Of a stretch of DNA of 64,000 bases, positions 53,711 through 61,973 are shown in pieces. The stretch is from Salinarimonas rosea DSM 21201 (GTDB lineage: Bacteria; Pseudomonadota; Alphaproteobacteria; Rhizobiales; Beijerinckiaceae). Both the position numbers and the translations under genes were made by a program. The stretch's first letter is position 1, and the number at the start of each line of letters is the position of its first letter. The stretch covers positions 124,001 to 188,000 of the forward strand of contig NZ_AUBC01000011.1 of assembly GCF_000429045.1 (NCBI RefSeq), in the 5' to 3' direction. Below the pieces are notes generated by a model, which saw only the letters and a list, made by a program, of their open reading frames with translations, had not been told where the DNA came from and ran no database searches.

Positions 53711-53727
53711 TACTCGAAGAGTGCACG

Positions 53728-54285
53728 ATGCTCGCCGCCCTCAAGCTCGTCGACCGCACCGTCTTCCACGTCGCGCTCACGCTCGCGATGGTGCTGCTCG
53801 TCGCGATGGCGGGCGTGTCGTTCTACCAGGTGATCACCCGCTTCGTGTTCGAGCAGCCCTCGACCTGGTCGGAGGTGACCTCGCGGAGCCTGCAGATCTG
53901 GATGGTCTATCTCGGCCTCGTCGCCGCCTTCCGGACGGGCTCGCTGATGGCGGTGGACATGCTCCAGCGCCTCGCCCCGAAGCGGCTCGAGCTCGTCGTG
54001 ATCTGCGCCGTGGCCGGCCTCAACCTCGGCGTCCTGGCCGTGATGTTCTGGCACGGCTGGAGCATGGCCGAGCGCGTGCGCTTCCAGACACTGGCCGGCG
54101 TCGACAACCCGTTCACGGGCGGCGGCATCTCGATCGCGCTCGTCTACACCGCCATCCCCGTCGGCGCCGCGCTCTCCATCGTCGCCGTCGTCGCCCGCCT
54201 CGCCGAGGAGGTCGACCGCGTGCGCAAGGGCGCGGCCGTTCCGGTCCCCGAGGCGCGCGCCCGTCTCGAGAGCGAGGGAGCCTGA
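53728..54285 (+). CDS. TRAP transporter small permease DctQ
   Basis: 185 residues, four membrane helices. The DctQ pattern is FYQVITRFVFEQPSTWSEVT, then VYLGLVAAFRTGSLMAVDML and two C-terminal helices. It forms the membrane part with DctM, encoded 6 bp downstream. The start at 53728 avoids the repeat-encoded extension. Confidence 0.92.
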   Translation: MLAALKLVDRTVFHVALTLAMVLLVAMAGVSFYQVITRFVFEQPSTWSEVTSRSLQIWMVYLGLVAAFRTGSLMAVDMLQRLAPKRLELVVICAVAGLNLGVLAVMFWHGWSMAERVRFQTLAGVDNPFTGGGISIALVYTAIPVGAALSIVAVVARLAEEVDRVRKGAAVPVPEARARLESEGA

Positions 54286-54291
54286 CCCGCC

Positions 54292-55566
54292 ATGTCGACC
54301 TTCATGCTCGCCGGCATGGTCTTCTTCATCGCCCTCGGCGCCCCGATCGCGATCGCCATCCTCGCCGCCTCGATCGGCGGCATCGCCTTCTTCACCCCGC
54401 TGCCGCTCGTCCTCGTCGCGCAGAAGCTGATGACGACGATCGACTCGTTCCCGTTGATGGCGATCCCGTTCTTCATCCTCGCCGGCAACCTGATGGAGGC
54501 GGGGGGCATCTCGCGCCGGCTCGTCGAGTTCGCCAAGGCGCTGGTCGGCGGCGTGCAGGGCGGGCTCGCGGCGTCGTGCGTGCTCACCTGCATGATCTTC
54601 GCCTCGGTCTCCGGCTCGTCGGTGGCGACCACCTTCGCCATCGGCGCGATCATCATCCCCGCGATGGTCAAGCACGGCTACCCGAAGAGCTTCGGCGCGA
54701 GCCTGCAGGCGACCTCGGCGGAGCTCGGCGTGATCATCCCGCCCTCGATCCCGCTCATCCTCTACGGCGTCGCGGCGGAAGTCTCGATCGGCGAGCTGTT
54801 CGTCGGCGGCATCGGGCCGGGGCTCCTCATCGGGGCGGCGCTGATCCTCTACGTGCTGGTCGCCTGCCGCGTGAACGGCTGGGGCAAGGAGGACCACGTC
54901 GGGCGCCTGCCGCTCCTCGCCGCGACGAAGGAGGCCGCCTGGGCGCTCCTGATGCCGGTGATCATCATCGGCGGCATCTACCAGGGCGTCTTCACGCCGA
55001 CCGAGGCCTCGGTCGTCGCGGTCGTCTACGCGCTCCTCGTCGGCACCCTCGTCTACCGGGCGATCTCGTGGCGCGACCTCGTCGGCGTGCTGCGCCGCTC
55101 GGTGATCTCGTCCACCATCATCATGTTCATCATCGCGGCGGCGGGGCTGTTCTCGTTCCTGATCACCCGCGCCGGCGTCCCCGCGGCGATCTCGTCGTGG
55201 ATCACGAGCGTCGTCTCCGACCCGGCGATGTTCCTGCTCGCGGTCAACGTCTTCCTGTTCCTGGTGGGCATGTTCATCGAGACCTCGGCGGCGATCATCG
55301 TGCTCGCGCCGATCCTCGCGCCGGTCGCGATCGCCTTCGGCGTCGACCCGGTCCATTTCGGGCTGATCATGGTCGTCAACCTCGCGCTGGGGATGATCAC
55401 CCCGCCCTTCGGCGTCAATCTCTTCGCCGCATGCCAGGTGGCGCAAGTTCCCCTGGAGCGGATCATCCGCCATCTCGTACCCTTCGTGCTGGTGGTGGTG
55501 ACGTGCCTGATGATCATCACCTACGTCCCCGAGCTGACGCTGTTCTTCCGTAACCTCGCGTATTGA
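54292..55566 (+). CDS. TRAP transporter large permease DctM
   Basis: 424 residues with about twelve membrane segments. Typical sequences: PLMAIPFFILAGNLMEAGGI, ASVSGSSVATTFAIGAIIIP, IIPPSIPLILYGVAAEVSIG and NLALGMITPPFGVNLFAACQ. It couples sodium flow to solute uptake with DctP and DctQ. Confidence 0.95.
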   Translation: MSTFMLAGMVFFIALGAPIAIAILAASIGGIAFFTPLPLVLVAQKLMTTIDSFPLMAIPFFILAGNLMEAGGISRRLVEFAKALVGGVQGGLAASCVLTCMIFASVSGSSVATTFAIGAIIIPAMVKHGYPKSFGASLQATSAELGVIIPPSIPLILYGVAAEVSIGELFVGGIGPGLLIGAALILYVLVACRVNGWGKEDHVGRLPLLAATKEAAWALLMPVIIIGGIYQGVFTPTEASVVAVVYALLVGTLVYRAISWRDLVGVLRRSVISSTIIMFIIAAAGLFSFLITRAGVPAAISSWITSVVSDPAMFLLAVNVFLFLVGMFIETSAAIIVLAPILAPVAIAFGVDPVHFGLIMVVNLALGMITPPFGVNLFAACQVAQVPLERIIRHLVPFVLVVVTCLMIITYVPELTLFFRNLAY

Positions 55567-55574
55567 GAGCGCAC

Positions 55575-57020
55575 ATGACCGTTCCCGCGCCCAAGCTGCT
55601 CATCGGCGGCGCCTTCCAGGACGCCGCCTCCGGCGAGCGCATCCCCGTCATCGATCCCTCGACCGGCGAGCCGCTGGGCGAGCTCGCCCGCGGCCGCGCG
55701 GCCGACGTCGAGGCCGCCGTCAAGGCCGCGAAGAAGGCGCTCGAGGGGCCGTGGGGCCGCATGACGGCGACCGAGCGCGGGCGCATCCTCACCCGGATCG
55801 CCCAGGGCATCCTCGACCGCGCCACCGACCTCGCGATCCTGGAGGCCCGCGACGTCGGCAAGCCACACGCCCAGGCCAAGGCCGACGCGCTCGCCTGCGC
55901 GCGCTATTTCGAGTTCTACGGCGGCGCCGCCGACAAGGTCCACGGCGACACCATCCCCTACCAGGCCGGCTACCAGGTGATGACCTGGTACGAGCCCCAC
56001 GGCGTCACCGGCCACATCGTGCCGTGGAACTACCCGATGCAGATCATCGGCCGCTCGGTGGGCGCCGCGCTCGCCATGGGCAACGCCTGCGTCGTCAAGC
56101 CGGGCGAGGACGCCTCGCTCACCGCGCTGATGATCGGCAAGATCGCGCTCGAGGCCGGCCTGCCCGAGGGCGCGCTCAACATCGTCACCGGCTACGGCGA
56201 GGAGGCCGGCGCGCCGCTCGCCTCGCATCCGGACGTCGCGCACGTCTCCTTCACGGGCTCCGTGCTGGTCGGCCAGAAGATCCAGGAGATGGCGGCGCGC
56301 AACGTCGTGCCCGTCACGCTCGAGCTCGGCGGCAAGTCGCCCCAGCTCGTCTTCGCCGACGCGGACCTCGAGGCGGCGCTGCCCTTCCTGGTGCGCGCCT
56401 CCGTGCAGAACGCCGGCCAGACCTGCTCCGCCGGCTCGCGCATCCTGATCGAGAAGCCGATCTGGGACGAGGTGGTCTCGGCGCTGGTCGAGCGCTTCTC
56501 GGCGCTCACCGTCGGCCCCGCCCTCGACGATCCCGACGTCGGCCCCATCGTCAACGGGCGCCAGCGCGACCGCGTGAAGGGCTTCATCGAGCGCGCCGAG
56601 GCCGGCGGCGCCAGGATCCTCGCCCGCGGCCGGGTGCTGGACGACGCGCCCGCCGGTGGCTTCTACGTGGCGCCCGCCCTGTTCGGCCCGGTCGACGCCG
56701 AGGCCGAGCTCGCCCGCGACGAGATCTTCGGCCCGGTCCTCTCGCTCATCCCCTTCGAGGGCGAGGACGAGGCGATCGCCATCGCCAACGGCACCGACTT
56801 CGGCCTCGTCGCCGGCGTGTGGACCCGCGACGGCGGGCGCCAGCTGCGCATGGCCAAGCGGCTGCGCGCCGGCCAGGTCTTCGTCAACAACTACGGCGCC
56901 GGCGGCGGCGTCGAGCTGCCCTTCGGCGGCGTCGGCAAGTCCGGCCACGGCCGCGAGAAGGGCTTCGAGGCCCTCTACGGCTTCGCCCAGCTGAAGACCG
57001 TGGCCATGAAGTACGAGTGA
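55575..57020 (+). CDS. NAD(P)-dependent aldehyde dehydrogenase
   Basis: 481 residues from the ATG at 55575. Catalytic Glu250 in VTLELGGKSPQ and Cys284 in QNAGQTCSAGSR are present, with PWNYPM and FTGSV of the cofactor site. It oxidises an aldehyde to an acid, probably an intermediate of the imported substrate. It follows dctM by 8 bp in one operon. Confidence 0.93.
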   Translation: MTVPAPKLLIGGAFQDAASGERIPVIDPSTGEPLGELARGRAADVEAAVKAAKKALEGPWGRMTATERGRILTRIAQGILDRATDLAILEARDVGKPHAQAKADALACARYFEFYGGAADKVHGDTIPYQAGYQVMTWYEPHGVTGHIVPWNYPMQIIGRSVGAALAMGNACVVKPGEDASLTALMIGKIALEAGLPEGALNIVTGYGEEAGAPLASHPDVAHVSFTGSVLVGQKIQEMAARNVVPVTLELGGKSPQLVFADADLEAALPFLVRASVQNAGQTCSAGSRILIEKPIWDEVVSALVERFSALTVGPALDDPDVGPIVNGRQRDRVKGFIERAEAGGARILARGRVLDDAPAGGFYVAPALFGPVDAEAELARDEIFGPVLSLIPFEGEDEAIAIANGTDFGLVAGVWTRDGGRQLRMAKRLRAGQVFVNNYGAGGGVELPFGGVGKSGHGREKGFEALYGFAQLKTVAMKYE

Positions 57021-57088
57021 CGTCCAGCCGCGGGTGAGGGACTAGCGGTTGCCTCGAAGCCCCGACGCCGACGACCGGCGATCGGGAG

Positions 57089-57115
57089 CTCCCCTCTCGA
57101 CGAGTGAAAGGGGAG
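57089..57115. repeat. small hairpin between aldehyde dehydrogenase and SDR genes
   Basis: CTCCCCT (57089-57095) pairs with AGGGGAG (57109-57115) around a 13-nt loop. It resembles the arms of the palindrome between dctP and dctQ and probably belongs to the same repeat family. Confidence 0.5.
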
Positions 57116-57173
57116 ACCCGCGGCGGCCTCGATCGGCGGCGCGGCGCGACGGATATCATCAGGAGAAAACGAC

Positions 57174-57923
57174 ATGCGTCTGGCAGGCAAGGTCGCCGTC
57201 ATCACCGGAGCCGGCTCCGGGTTCGGCGAGGGGATGGCGAAGCTGTTCGCGCGGGAGGGCGCGAAGGTGATCGTCGCCGACATCGCGGAGGAGGGCGGGC
57301 GGCGCGTCGCCGCCGAGATCGGCGAGGCCGCGCGCTTCGTGCGCGCCGACGTGACCAGGGCCGCCGACGTGCAGGCCATGGTGGACGAGGCGGTCTCCGC
57401 CTTCGGGCGGCTCGACATCCTCGTCAACAACGCCGGCTTCGCCCACCGCAACCGGCCCATGCTCGAGGTCGACGAGGAGACGTTCGACCGAATCTACGAC
57501 GTCAACGTCAAGGCGATCTTCCACGGCGCGCACGCCGCGATCCCGGTCTTCCGGGCGCAGGGGAACGGCGGCGTGATCCTCAACATCGCCTCGACGGCGG
57601 GCGTGCGCCCGCGCCCGGGCCTCGTCTGGTACAACGGCTCGAAGGGTGCGGCGATCACGCTCACCCGCGCCATGGCGGTGGAGCTCGCGCCCGAGAAGAT
57701 CCGCGTCGTCGCCATTAATCCGGTCGCCGGCGAGACCGGCATGCTCGCCACCTTCCTCGGCGAGGACACCGAGGAGCGCCGCGCCCAGTTCCGCGCCACG
57801 ATCCCCATGGGCCGCCTGTCTCAGCCCGCCGATATCGCCAACGCCGCGCTCTTCCTGTGCTCGGACGAGGCGGAGTTCCTCACCGGGGTGTGCATGGAGG
57901 TGGACGGCGGCCGCTGCATCTGA
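57174..57923 (+). CDS. SDR family oxidoreductase
   Basis: 249 residues. Classical SDR: cofactor motif TGAGSGFG (11-18), NNAG (85-88), catalytic Asn111, Ser140, Tyr153 and Lys157 (YNGSK). Asp37 at the end of beta-2 favours NAD over NADP. It probably oxidises a hydroxy group of the imported acid. It is the last gene of the catabolic cluster, with GGAG ahead of the ATG. Confidence 0.93.
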   Translation: MRLAGKVAVITGAGSGFGEGMAKLFAREGAKVIVADIAEEGGRRVAAEIGEAARFVRADVTRAADVQAMVDEAVSAFGRLDILVNNAGFAHRNRPMLEVDEETFDRIYDVNVKAIFHGAHAAIPVFRAQGNGGVILNIASTAGVRPRPGLVWYNGSKGAAITLTRAMAVELAPEKIRVVAINPVAGETGMLATFLGEDTEERRAQFRATIPMGRLSQPADIANAALFLCSDEAEFLTGVCMEVDGGRCI

Positions 57924-58153
57924 CGCCGTCGCCTCCCTCCGGGAGACGGCCGCGACGCCGACCGGAGGAGGCACAAGTCGTCGCGCCAGTACGCGGCGAG
58001 CGTCCGTGTCGGTCCCGTCGGGAACGACACGGATCTCCCGGTCGGCGGCGCGAAGCGGCAGGCGCCGCTTCGGCGATGCGCCGTGCAACCTCATGCGCGC
58101 TCTCGCCTTCTCCGGCGCGGCGCAGGCTGGCCTCAGGGATCGGCCCAGTGCCG

Positions 58154-58220
58154 TGTAAGGTGGTCCTTACAGTAATTTCTGTAACATTCCGTTGACACTC
58201 GGGAAGCTCGGCCATAGGAT
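58154..58220 (+). promoter_or_regulatory. puc promoter with two PpsR/CrtJ boxes
   Basis: Box 1 is TGTAAGGTGGTCCTTACA (58154-58171), a perfect 7+7 palindrome. Box 2 is TGT-N12-ACA at 58180-58197. Both fit the TGT-N12-ACA consensus of the light/redox repressor PpsR (CrtJ), 8 bp apart. TTGACA (58192-58197) overlaps box 2, and TAGGAT (58215-58220) follows at 17 bp. This is repression by occlusion of the -35 region. The rest of the 350-bp gap from 57924 shows no gene. Confidence 0.85.
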
Positions 58221-58273
58221 GCGCGGGCCTGATCGGGCTCATTCCCGCAGGCGATTCCGAAAGGAGTGCGCGC

Positions 58274-58453
58274 ATGTACAGCGAAAAGCAGACGCTGGAT
58301 CTGGACGATCCGGACCGCATCTGGCCGACCGGGCTGACCATCCGCGAGTCCGAGGAGCTCCACAAGCACGTCATCGACGGCGCTCGGGTGTTCTTCGTGA
58401 TCTCGCTGATCGCCCACATCCTCGCCTACGTCTTCACGCCCTGGGGTGGCTGA
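58274..58453 (+). CDS. pucB: LH2 light-harvesting beta subunit PucB
   Basis: 59 residues. The antenna core [20 protein letters not shown] has His30, and His48 lies in [14 protein letters not shown], the usual 18 residues apart; His48 should ligate B850 bacteriochlorophyll. Arg38 corresponds to the conserved beta-Arg. The N-terminus is about 18 residues longer than in most PucB. GAAAGGAG precedes the ATG. It is followed by pucA at 12 bp. Confidence 0.95.
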   Translation: MYSEKQTLDLDDPDRIWPTGLTIRESEELHKHVIDGARVFFVISLIAHILAYVFTPWGG

Positions 58454-58465
58454 GGGAGATCCATC

Positions 58466-58612
58466 ATGAACCAAGGTCGTATCTGGTGCGTCGTGAGCCC
58501 GACGGTCGGGCTGCCGCTCTTCCTGGGAGCCGTGGCCCTGATCTCGTTCGTCGTCCACTTCGCCATTCTCGGCAACACCACGTGGTTCCCCGCCTTCTTC
58601 CAGGGCGGTTGA
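58466..58612 (+). CDS. pucA: LH2 light-harvesting alpha subunit PucA, blue-shifted type
   Basis: 48 residues that align without gaps to Rps. acidophila LH2 alpha: MNQGRIW start, His31 (B850 ligand), TTWFPA (38-43) and QGG end. Residues 44-45 are Phe-Phe; B800-850 complexes have Tyr-Trp or Tyr-Tyr there, hydrogen-bonded to the B850 acetyl groups. Loss of these bonds moves 850 nm to about 820 nm. There is no C-terminal tail after QGG. Confidence 0.96.
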   Translation: MNQGRIWCVVSPTVGLPLFLGAVALISFVVHFAILGNTTWFPAFFQGG

Positions 58613-58649
58613 CGCGGCCGGCCGATCCCCCGGGCCACCGCTGCCGAGG

Positions 58650-58669
58650 GGCGGGCGCAGGCGCCCGCC
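58650..58669 (+). other. GC-rich hairpin downstream of pucBA
   Basis: GGCGGGC (58650-58656), loop GCAGGC and GCCCGCC (58663-58669), extendable by a few pairs, lies 38 bp after the pucA stop. There is no T-run. Such hairpins in puc operons protect the pucBA message and keep antenna peptides in excess over pucC. Confidence 0.55.
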
Positions 58670-58790
58670 TCCCGCGGCCTATCCGACGCTGCGCATGCCC
58701 TTCCTCCGGTGCCGGGCGGCGCGCTGGCGCGTGACGAGGGGCCAAACGACGACGTGTGTGCGAGGAGATCGCAGGAACGGGAGCGGGCAC

Positions 58791-59483
58791 ATGGATACGG
58801 GGTCGACACAGGTCATCGGCATCTTTCGTTCCGAGCCCGCGGCAGACGCCGCGGACGGCGCCCTCGCGGCCGCCGGCTTCGTGGAGCGACGGGTGATCCG
58901 TCCGCAGGCGGACGACAACGAGACGATCGCGCGCGGAGCCACCGCGGACGGCTTCCTGCCGCCCGGCCTCGCCCGCCTCTACGGACGGCTGCTCGGCGAG
59001 GGCGCCGTCGTCGTCAGCGTCAAGGCGCCCTTCGGCGAAGGCGGCGCGGCGGAAGCGATCGTGCGGCGCGCGGAGGGCTACGAGGCCCCGCCCGCGGCAC
59101 CGCCGCCGCGCAACCCGGCCCCGTTCTCCACCGCCTTCGGCCTGCCGGTCCTCACCGGCTCGCGCTCGCACACCGAGCTGATCAGCAAGTGGTCGTTCTC
59201 CGACTTCCTGGGCATCCGGATGCTGTCGCGCCGGCCCGCGCCGCTCTCGCAGGCGACGGGGATGCCGACGCTGACGAGCCGGCCGGCCGAGCGCAAGACG
59301 ACGAGCTTCGGCATGCCGATGCTCTCCGGCAGCGCGGCGCCCTTGTCCTCGGCCGTCGGGCTGCCGACCCTCACCGCCCCCAAGCGCGCGTGGACGAGGA
59401 GCTTCGGCATGCCGCTGCTCTCGCGCAAGGCCGCACCGCTGTCCTCCTTCCTCGGCCTGCCGGTGCTGACGAGAAAGCAGTAG
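58791..59483 (+). CDS. puc-operon protein with novel GLPxLT repeats
   Basis: 230 residues from the ATG at 58791, preceded by GGAACGGGAG. Residues 5-98 look like a small alpha/beta stress-protein fold (IGIFRSEPAADAADGALAAA). After a Pro-rich linker come four repeats at about 108, 138, 172 and 204: SFGMPxLS then APLSSxxGLPxLT, spaced 32-34 residues. The last two are nearly identical. It lies between pucA and pucC. I do not recognise it; an antenna-assembly or size-setting role is a guess from position. Confidence 0.7.
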   Translation: MDTGSTQVIGIFRSEPAADAADGALAAAGFVERRVIRPQADDNETIARGATADGFLPPGLARLYGRLLGEGAVVVSVKAPFGEGGAAEAIVRRAEGYEAPPAAPPPRNPAPFSTAFGLPVLTGSRSHTELISKWSFSDFLGIRMLSRRPAPLSQATGMPTLTSRPAERKTTSFGMPMLSGSAAPLSSAVGLPTLTAPKRAWTRSFGMPLLSRKAAPLSSFLGLPVLTRKQ

Positions 59484-59526
59484 CCGCGCCGCGCCGGCGC
59501 GCGCTCGCCATCCTGCGAGGCCGGGC

Positions 59527-60981
59527 ATGATCCTCCTTCGGCGGCGACTCGTGGCGTTCTGGGCCGGCCTCGGCCCGCGCTGGCTCCCGTTCGCGGACGT
59601 GGCGACCCCGGACCTGACGCTCGGGCGGCTCTTGCGGCTGTCCTTGTTCCAGGTCTCGGTGGGCATGACGCTCGTGCTCCTCGTCGGCACCCTCAACCGG
59701 GTGATGATCGTGGAGCTGGGCGTCGCGGCGAGCGTCGTCGCCGTGATGGTGGCGCTGCCGGTCGTGTCCGCGCCGTTCCGGGCGCTGATCGGCCATCGCT
59801 CCGACACGCACCGCTGCGCGCTCGGCTGGCGGCGCGTGCCGTTCGTCTGGAAGGCCACCCAGCTCCAGTTCGGCGGCTACGCCATCATGCCTTTCGCGCT
59901 CCTGGTGCTCGCCGGCGCCGGGCAGGCGGCGGACGCCCCGGCCTGGCTCGGGCTCGGCGCGGCGGCGCTCGCCTTCCTGCTCGTGGGTGCCGGCGCGCAT
60001 GTCCTCCAGACCGCGGGGCTCGCGCTCGCCACCGACCTGACGCCGCCGGAATCCCACGCCAAGGTCGTCGGGCTGATGTACGTCACGCTGCTGCTGAGCA
60101 TGATCGCGAGCGCCCTCGTCTTCGGCGCGGCGCTGGAGGACTTCACCCCCGGCCGGCTCGTGCAGGTGATCCAGGGCGCGGCGGTCGCCTGCATCGTCCT
60201 CAACGGCATCGCCTTCTGGAAGCAGGAGCCGCGGGACCCGCATCGCGGACGGGCGCGCGCCCCGGACCCGGGCTTCGCCGAGAGCTGGGTGCGATTTCGT
60301 GCCGGCGGGCGGGCGATGCGCCGGCTCGTCGTGGTCGGCGTCGGGACGATGGCCTTCGGGATGGCCGACGTGCTGCTCGAGCCCTTCGGCGGCGAGGTCC
60401 TCGACTGGAGCGTTGCGGCGACGACGAAGCTCACCGCGCTGCTCGCGCTCGGCGGGCTCGCCGGCTTCGCCACCGCCTCGTGGGCGCTCGGCCGCGGTGG
60501 CGATCCGTACCGCCTGACGCTCGTCGCCGCGGCGATCGGCGTGCCGGCCTTCGGCCTCGTCATCCTCGCCGCCCCGACGGGCTTCGCCGCCTCGTTCCTC
60601 GCCGGCAACGTCCTCATCGGCTTCGGCGCGGCGCTGTTCGGCCACGCGACGCTCACCGCCACGATGAACCTCGCGCCGCCCGGCCAGGCGGGCCTCGCGC
60701 TCGGCGCCTGGGGCGCGGTCCAGGCCACCGCCGCCGGCGTCGCGCTGGCGCTCGCGGGCGTGATCCGCGACGTCGTCACGCTCGCCGCGGACGTGCTGGA
60801 GACGGCGGGTCCGTTCGGCGGGGCGGCGGCGGGATACATCGCGGTCTACGGCCTCGAGATCGTGCTCCTCGTCGTCACCATCGCCGCCGCCCTGCCGCTC
60901 GCGCGCCGTGCGGTCGCACGGGAGAGGAGCGAGATGCACGAGGCGGCCTCCGCGTCCGCCCGGGCACGGCCCGCGCCATGA
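59527..60981 (+). CDS. pucC: PucC/BCD-family MFS protein, LH2 assembly factor
   Basis: 484 residues with about twelve membrane helices. PucC-family features: LRLSLFQVSVGMTLVLLVGT, LNRVMIVELGV, RALIGHRSDTHRCALGWRRV and FGHATLTATMNLAPPGQAGL. PucC is needed for LH2 assembly, probably delivering bacteriochlorophyll or peptides. The stop overlaps the ATG of the deformylase-like gene. Confidence 0.93.
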   Translation: MILLRRRLVAFWAGLGPRWLPFADVATPDLTLGRLLRLSLFQVSVGMTLVLLVGTLNRVMIVELGVAASVVAVMVALPVVSAPFRALIGHRSDTHRCALGWRRVPFVWKATQLQFGGYAIMPFALLVLAGAGQAADAPAWLGLGAAALAFLLVGAGAHVLQTAGLALATDLTPPESHAKVVGLMYVTLLLSMIASALVFGAALEDFTPGRLVQVIQGAAVACIVLNGIAFWKQEPRDPHRGRARAPDPGFAESWVRFRAGGRAMRRLVVVGVGTMAFGMADVLLEPFGGEVLDWSVAATTKLTALLALGGLAGFATASWALGRGGDPYRLTLVAAAIGVPAFGLVILAAPTGFAASFLAGNVLIGFGAALFGHATLTATMNLAPPGQAGLALGAWGAVQATAAGVALALAGVIRDVVTLAADVLETAGPFGGAAAGYIAVYGLEIVLLVVTIAAALPLARRAVARERSEMHEAASASARARPAP

Positions 60982-61499
60982 CCGTGCGCGCGATCCTCAC
61001 CGCGCCCGACGCGGCGCTCCGCGCCGTCTCGGCCCCGGTCGACGCGTTTGACGAGACCGTGGCGGCGGCGATCGCGGACCTCGCGCAGACCATGTGCGCC
61101 CGGCGGGCGATCGGCCTCTCCGCACCCCAGATCGGGGACGCGCGGCGCATCGCCGTCATCGATCCGCAGGGCGACGGCGCCGCGCCGGAGGCCTTCGTCA
61201 ATCCGCGCATCGTCGCACGGGGGCGCGCCTTCGGCTTCGTCCAGGAGAGCTGCCTGTCGCTGCCCGGCGTGGTCGCCAGCGTCTGGCGCGACACGCGGGT
61301 GCGCGTGCGGGCGCAGGACGCGCAGGGGTGCCCCTTCGAGCGCGACCTCGTGGGCATGGCGGCGGTGAGCCTCCAGCACGAGATCGACCACCTCGACGGA
61401 CGCCTCTTCGTGGACCGCCTCTCCGCGCTCCGGCGTTGGGCGATCCGCCGGCGGCTGGGGGCGGCCGCGATGGGGGCAGCCCCCCGGTTGCCGGCGTGA
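60978..61499 (+). CDS. peptide deformylase-like protein coupled to pucC
   Basis: 173 residues; the ATG overlaps the pucC TGA (ATGA). The three deformylase motifs are AIGLSAPQ (44-51), ESCLS (90-94) and LQHEIDH (132-138), giving metal ligands Cys92, His134 and His138 and catalytic Glu135. Consensus Gly is replaced in the first two (GxGLAAPQ, EGCLS), as in divergent paralogues. Its position suggests processing of antenna peptides, whose alpha-Met1 ligates B800. Confidence 0.85.
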   Translation: MTVRAILTAPDAALRAVSAPVDAFDETVAAAIADLAQTMCARRAIGLSAPQIGDARRIAVIDPQGDGAAPEAFVNPRIVARGRAFGFVQESCLSLPGVVASVWRDTRVRVRAQDAQGCPFERDLVGMAAVSLQHEIDHLDGRLFVDRLSALRRWAIRRRLGAAAMGAAPRLPA

Positions 61500-61508
61500 C
61501 GCCCCGGC

Positions 61509-61934
61509 TCACCGCGGCAACGCGTCGGCTCGGTACTGCGCCGCGAACTCGTCGCTCGGCGGGATCGGCGTGATCACGTCGATCAGCACGCCGTTCGGGT
61601 CGCTGGTGATGAAATGGCGCTGGCCGAAGGGCTCGTCGCGCAGCGGGAGGAGCATCGGCAGCCCGGCGCGGGTGAGCCGCGCATGGACGGCATCGACGTC
61701 CTCGACCTCGATGTTGAGCAACACGCCCGCGGCGCGCCCGCGTCCGCTCTCCGGGATGGTCTCGTGGTCGCCCTGCAGAATCGCGAGAGCGATGCTCGGG
61801 TCCCTCGTGGATTGCAGGTGCACGTACCAATCGGCCTCGAAGGCGGCGGCGAAGTCGAAATGGGCGATCCAGAACCGCGCCGTCTCGGCGACGTCGGACA
61901 CCATGAGCACCGGGTACCAGCTCGTGACGTTCAT
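61509..61934 (-). CDS. VOC family (glyoxalase-like) protein
   Basis: 141 residues from the ATG at 61934; ATGs at 61943 and 61958 are in frame. The paired beta-alpha-beta units show [20 protein letters not shown] and, in the second half, [20 protein letters not shown] and [21 protein letters not shown] proteins are metal-dependent lyases, dioxygenases or drug-binding proteins; the role is open. It is divergent from a TetR regulator, which probably controls it. Confidence 0.88.
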   Translation of the reverse strand: MNVTSWYPVLMVSDVAETARFWIAHFDFAAAFEADWYVHLQSTRDPSIALAILQGDHETIPESGRGRAAGVLLNIEVEDVDAVHARLTRAGLPMLLPLRDEPFGQRHFITSDPNGVLIDVITPIPPSDEFAAQYRADALPR

Positions 61935-61956
61935 GCTTTCCATCCTCGCCAGAAAC

Positions 61957-61973
61957 ATACATTCTGCATGTCG
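61957..61973. promoter_or_regulatory. candidate TetR operator between VOC and TetR genes
   Basis: ACATACATTCTGCATGT is an imperfect palindrome (one mismatch in six pairs) just upstream of the VOC start. A related CACTCTGTATG lies 25 bp downstream, before the TetR start. The two direct copies of a CAnTCTGnATG core suggest two operator sites for the divergent TetR protein. Confidence 0.4.
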
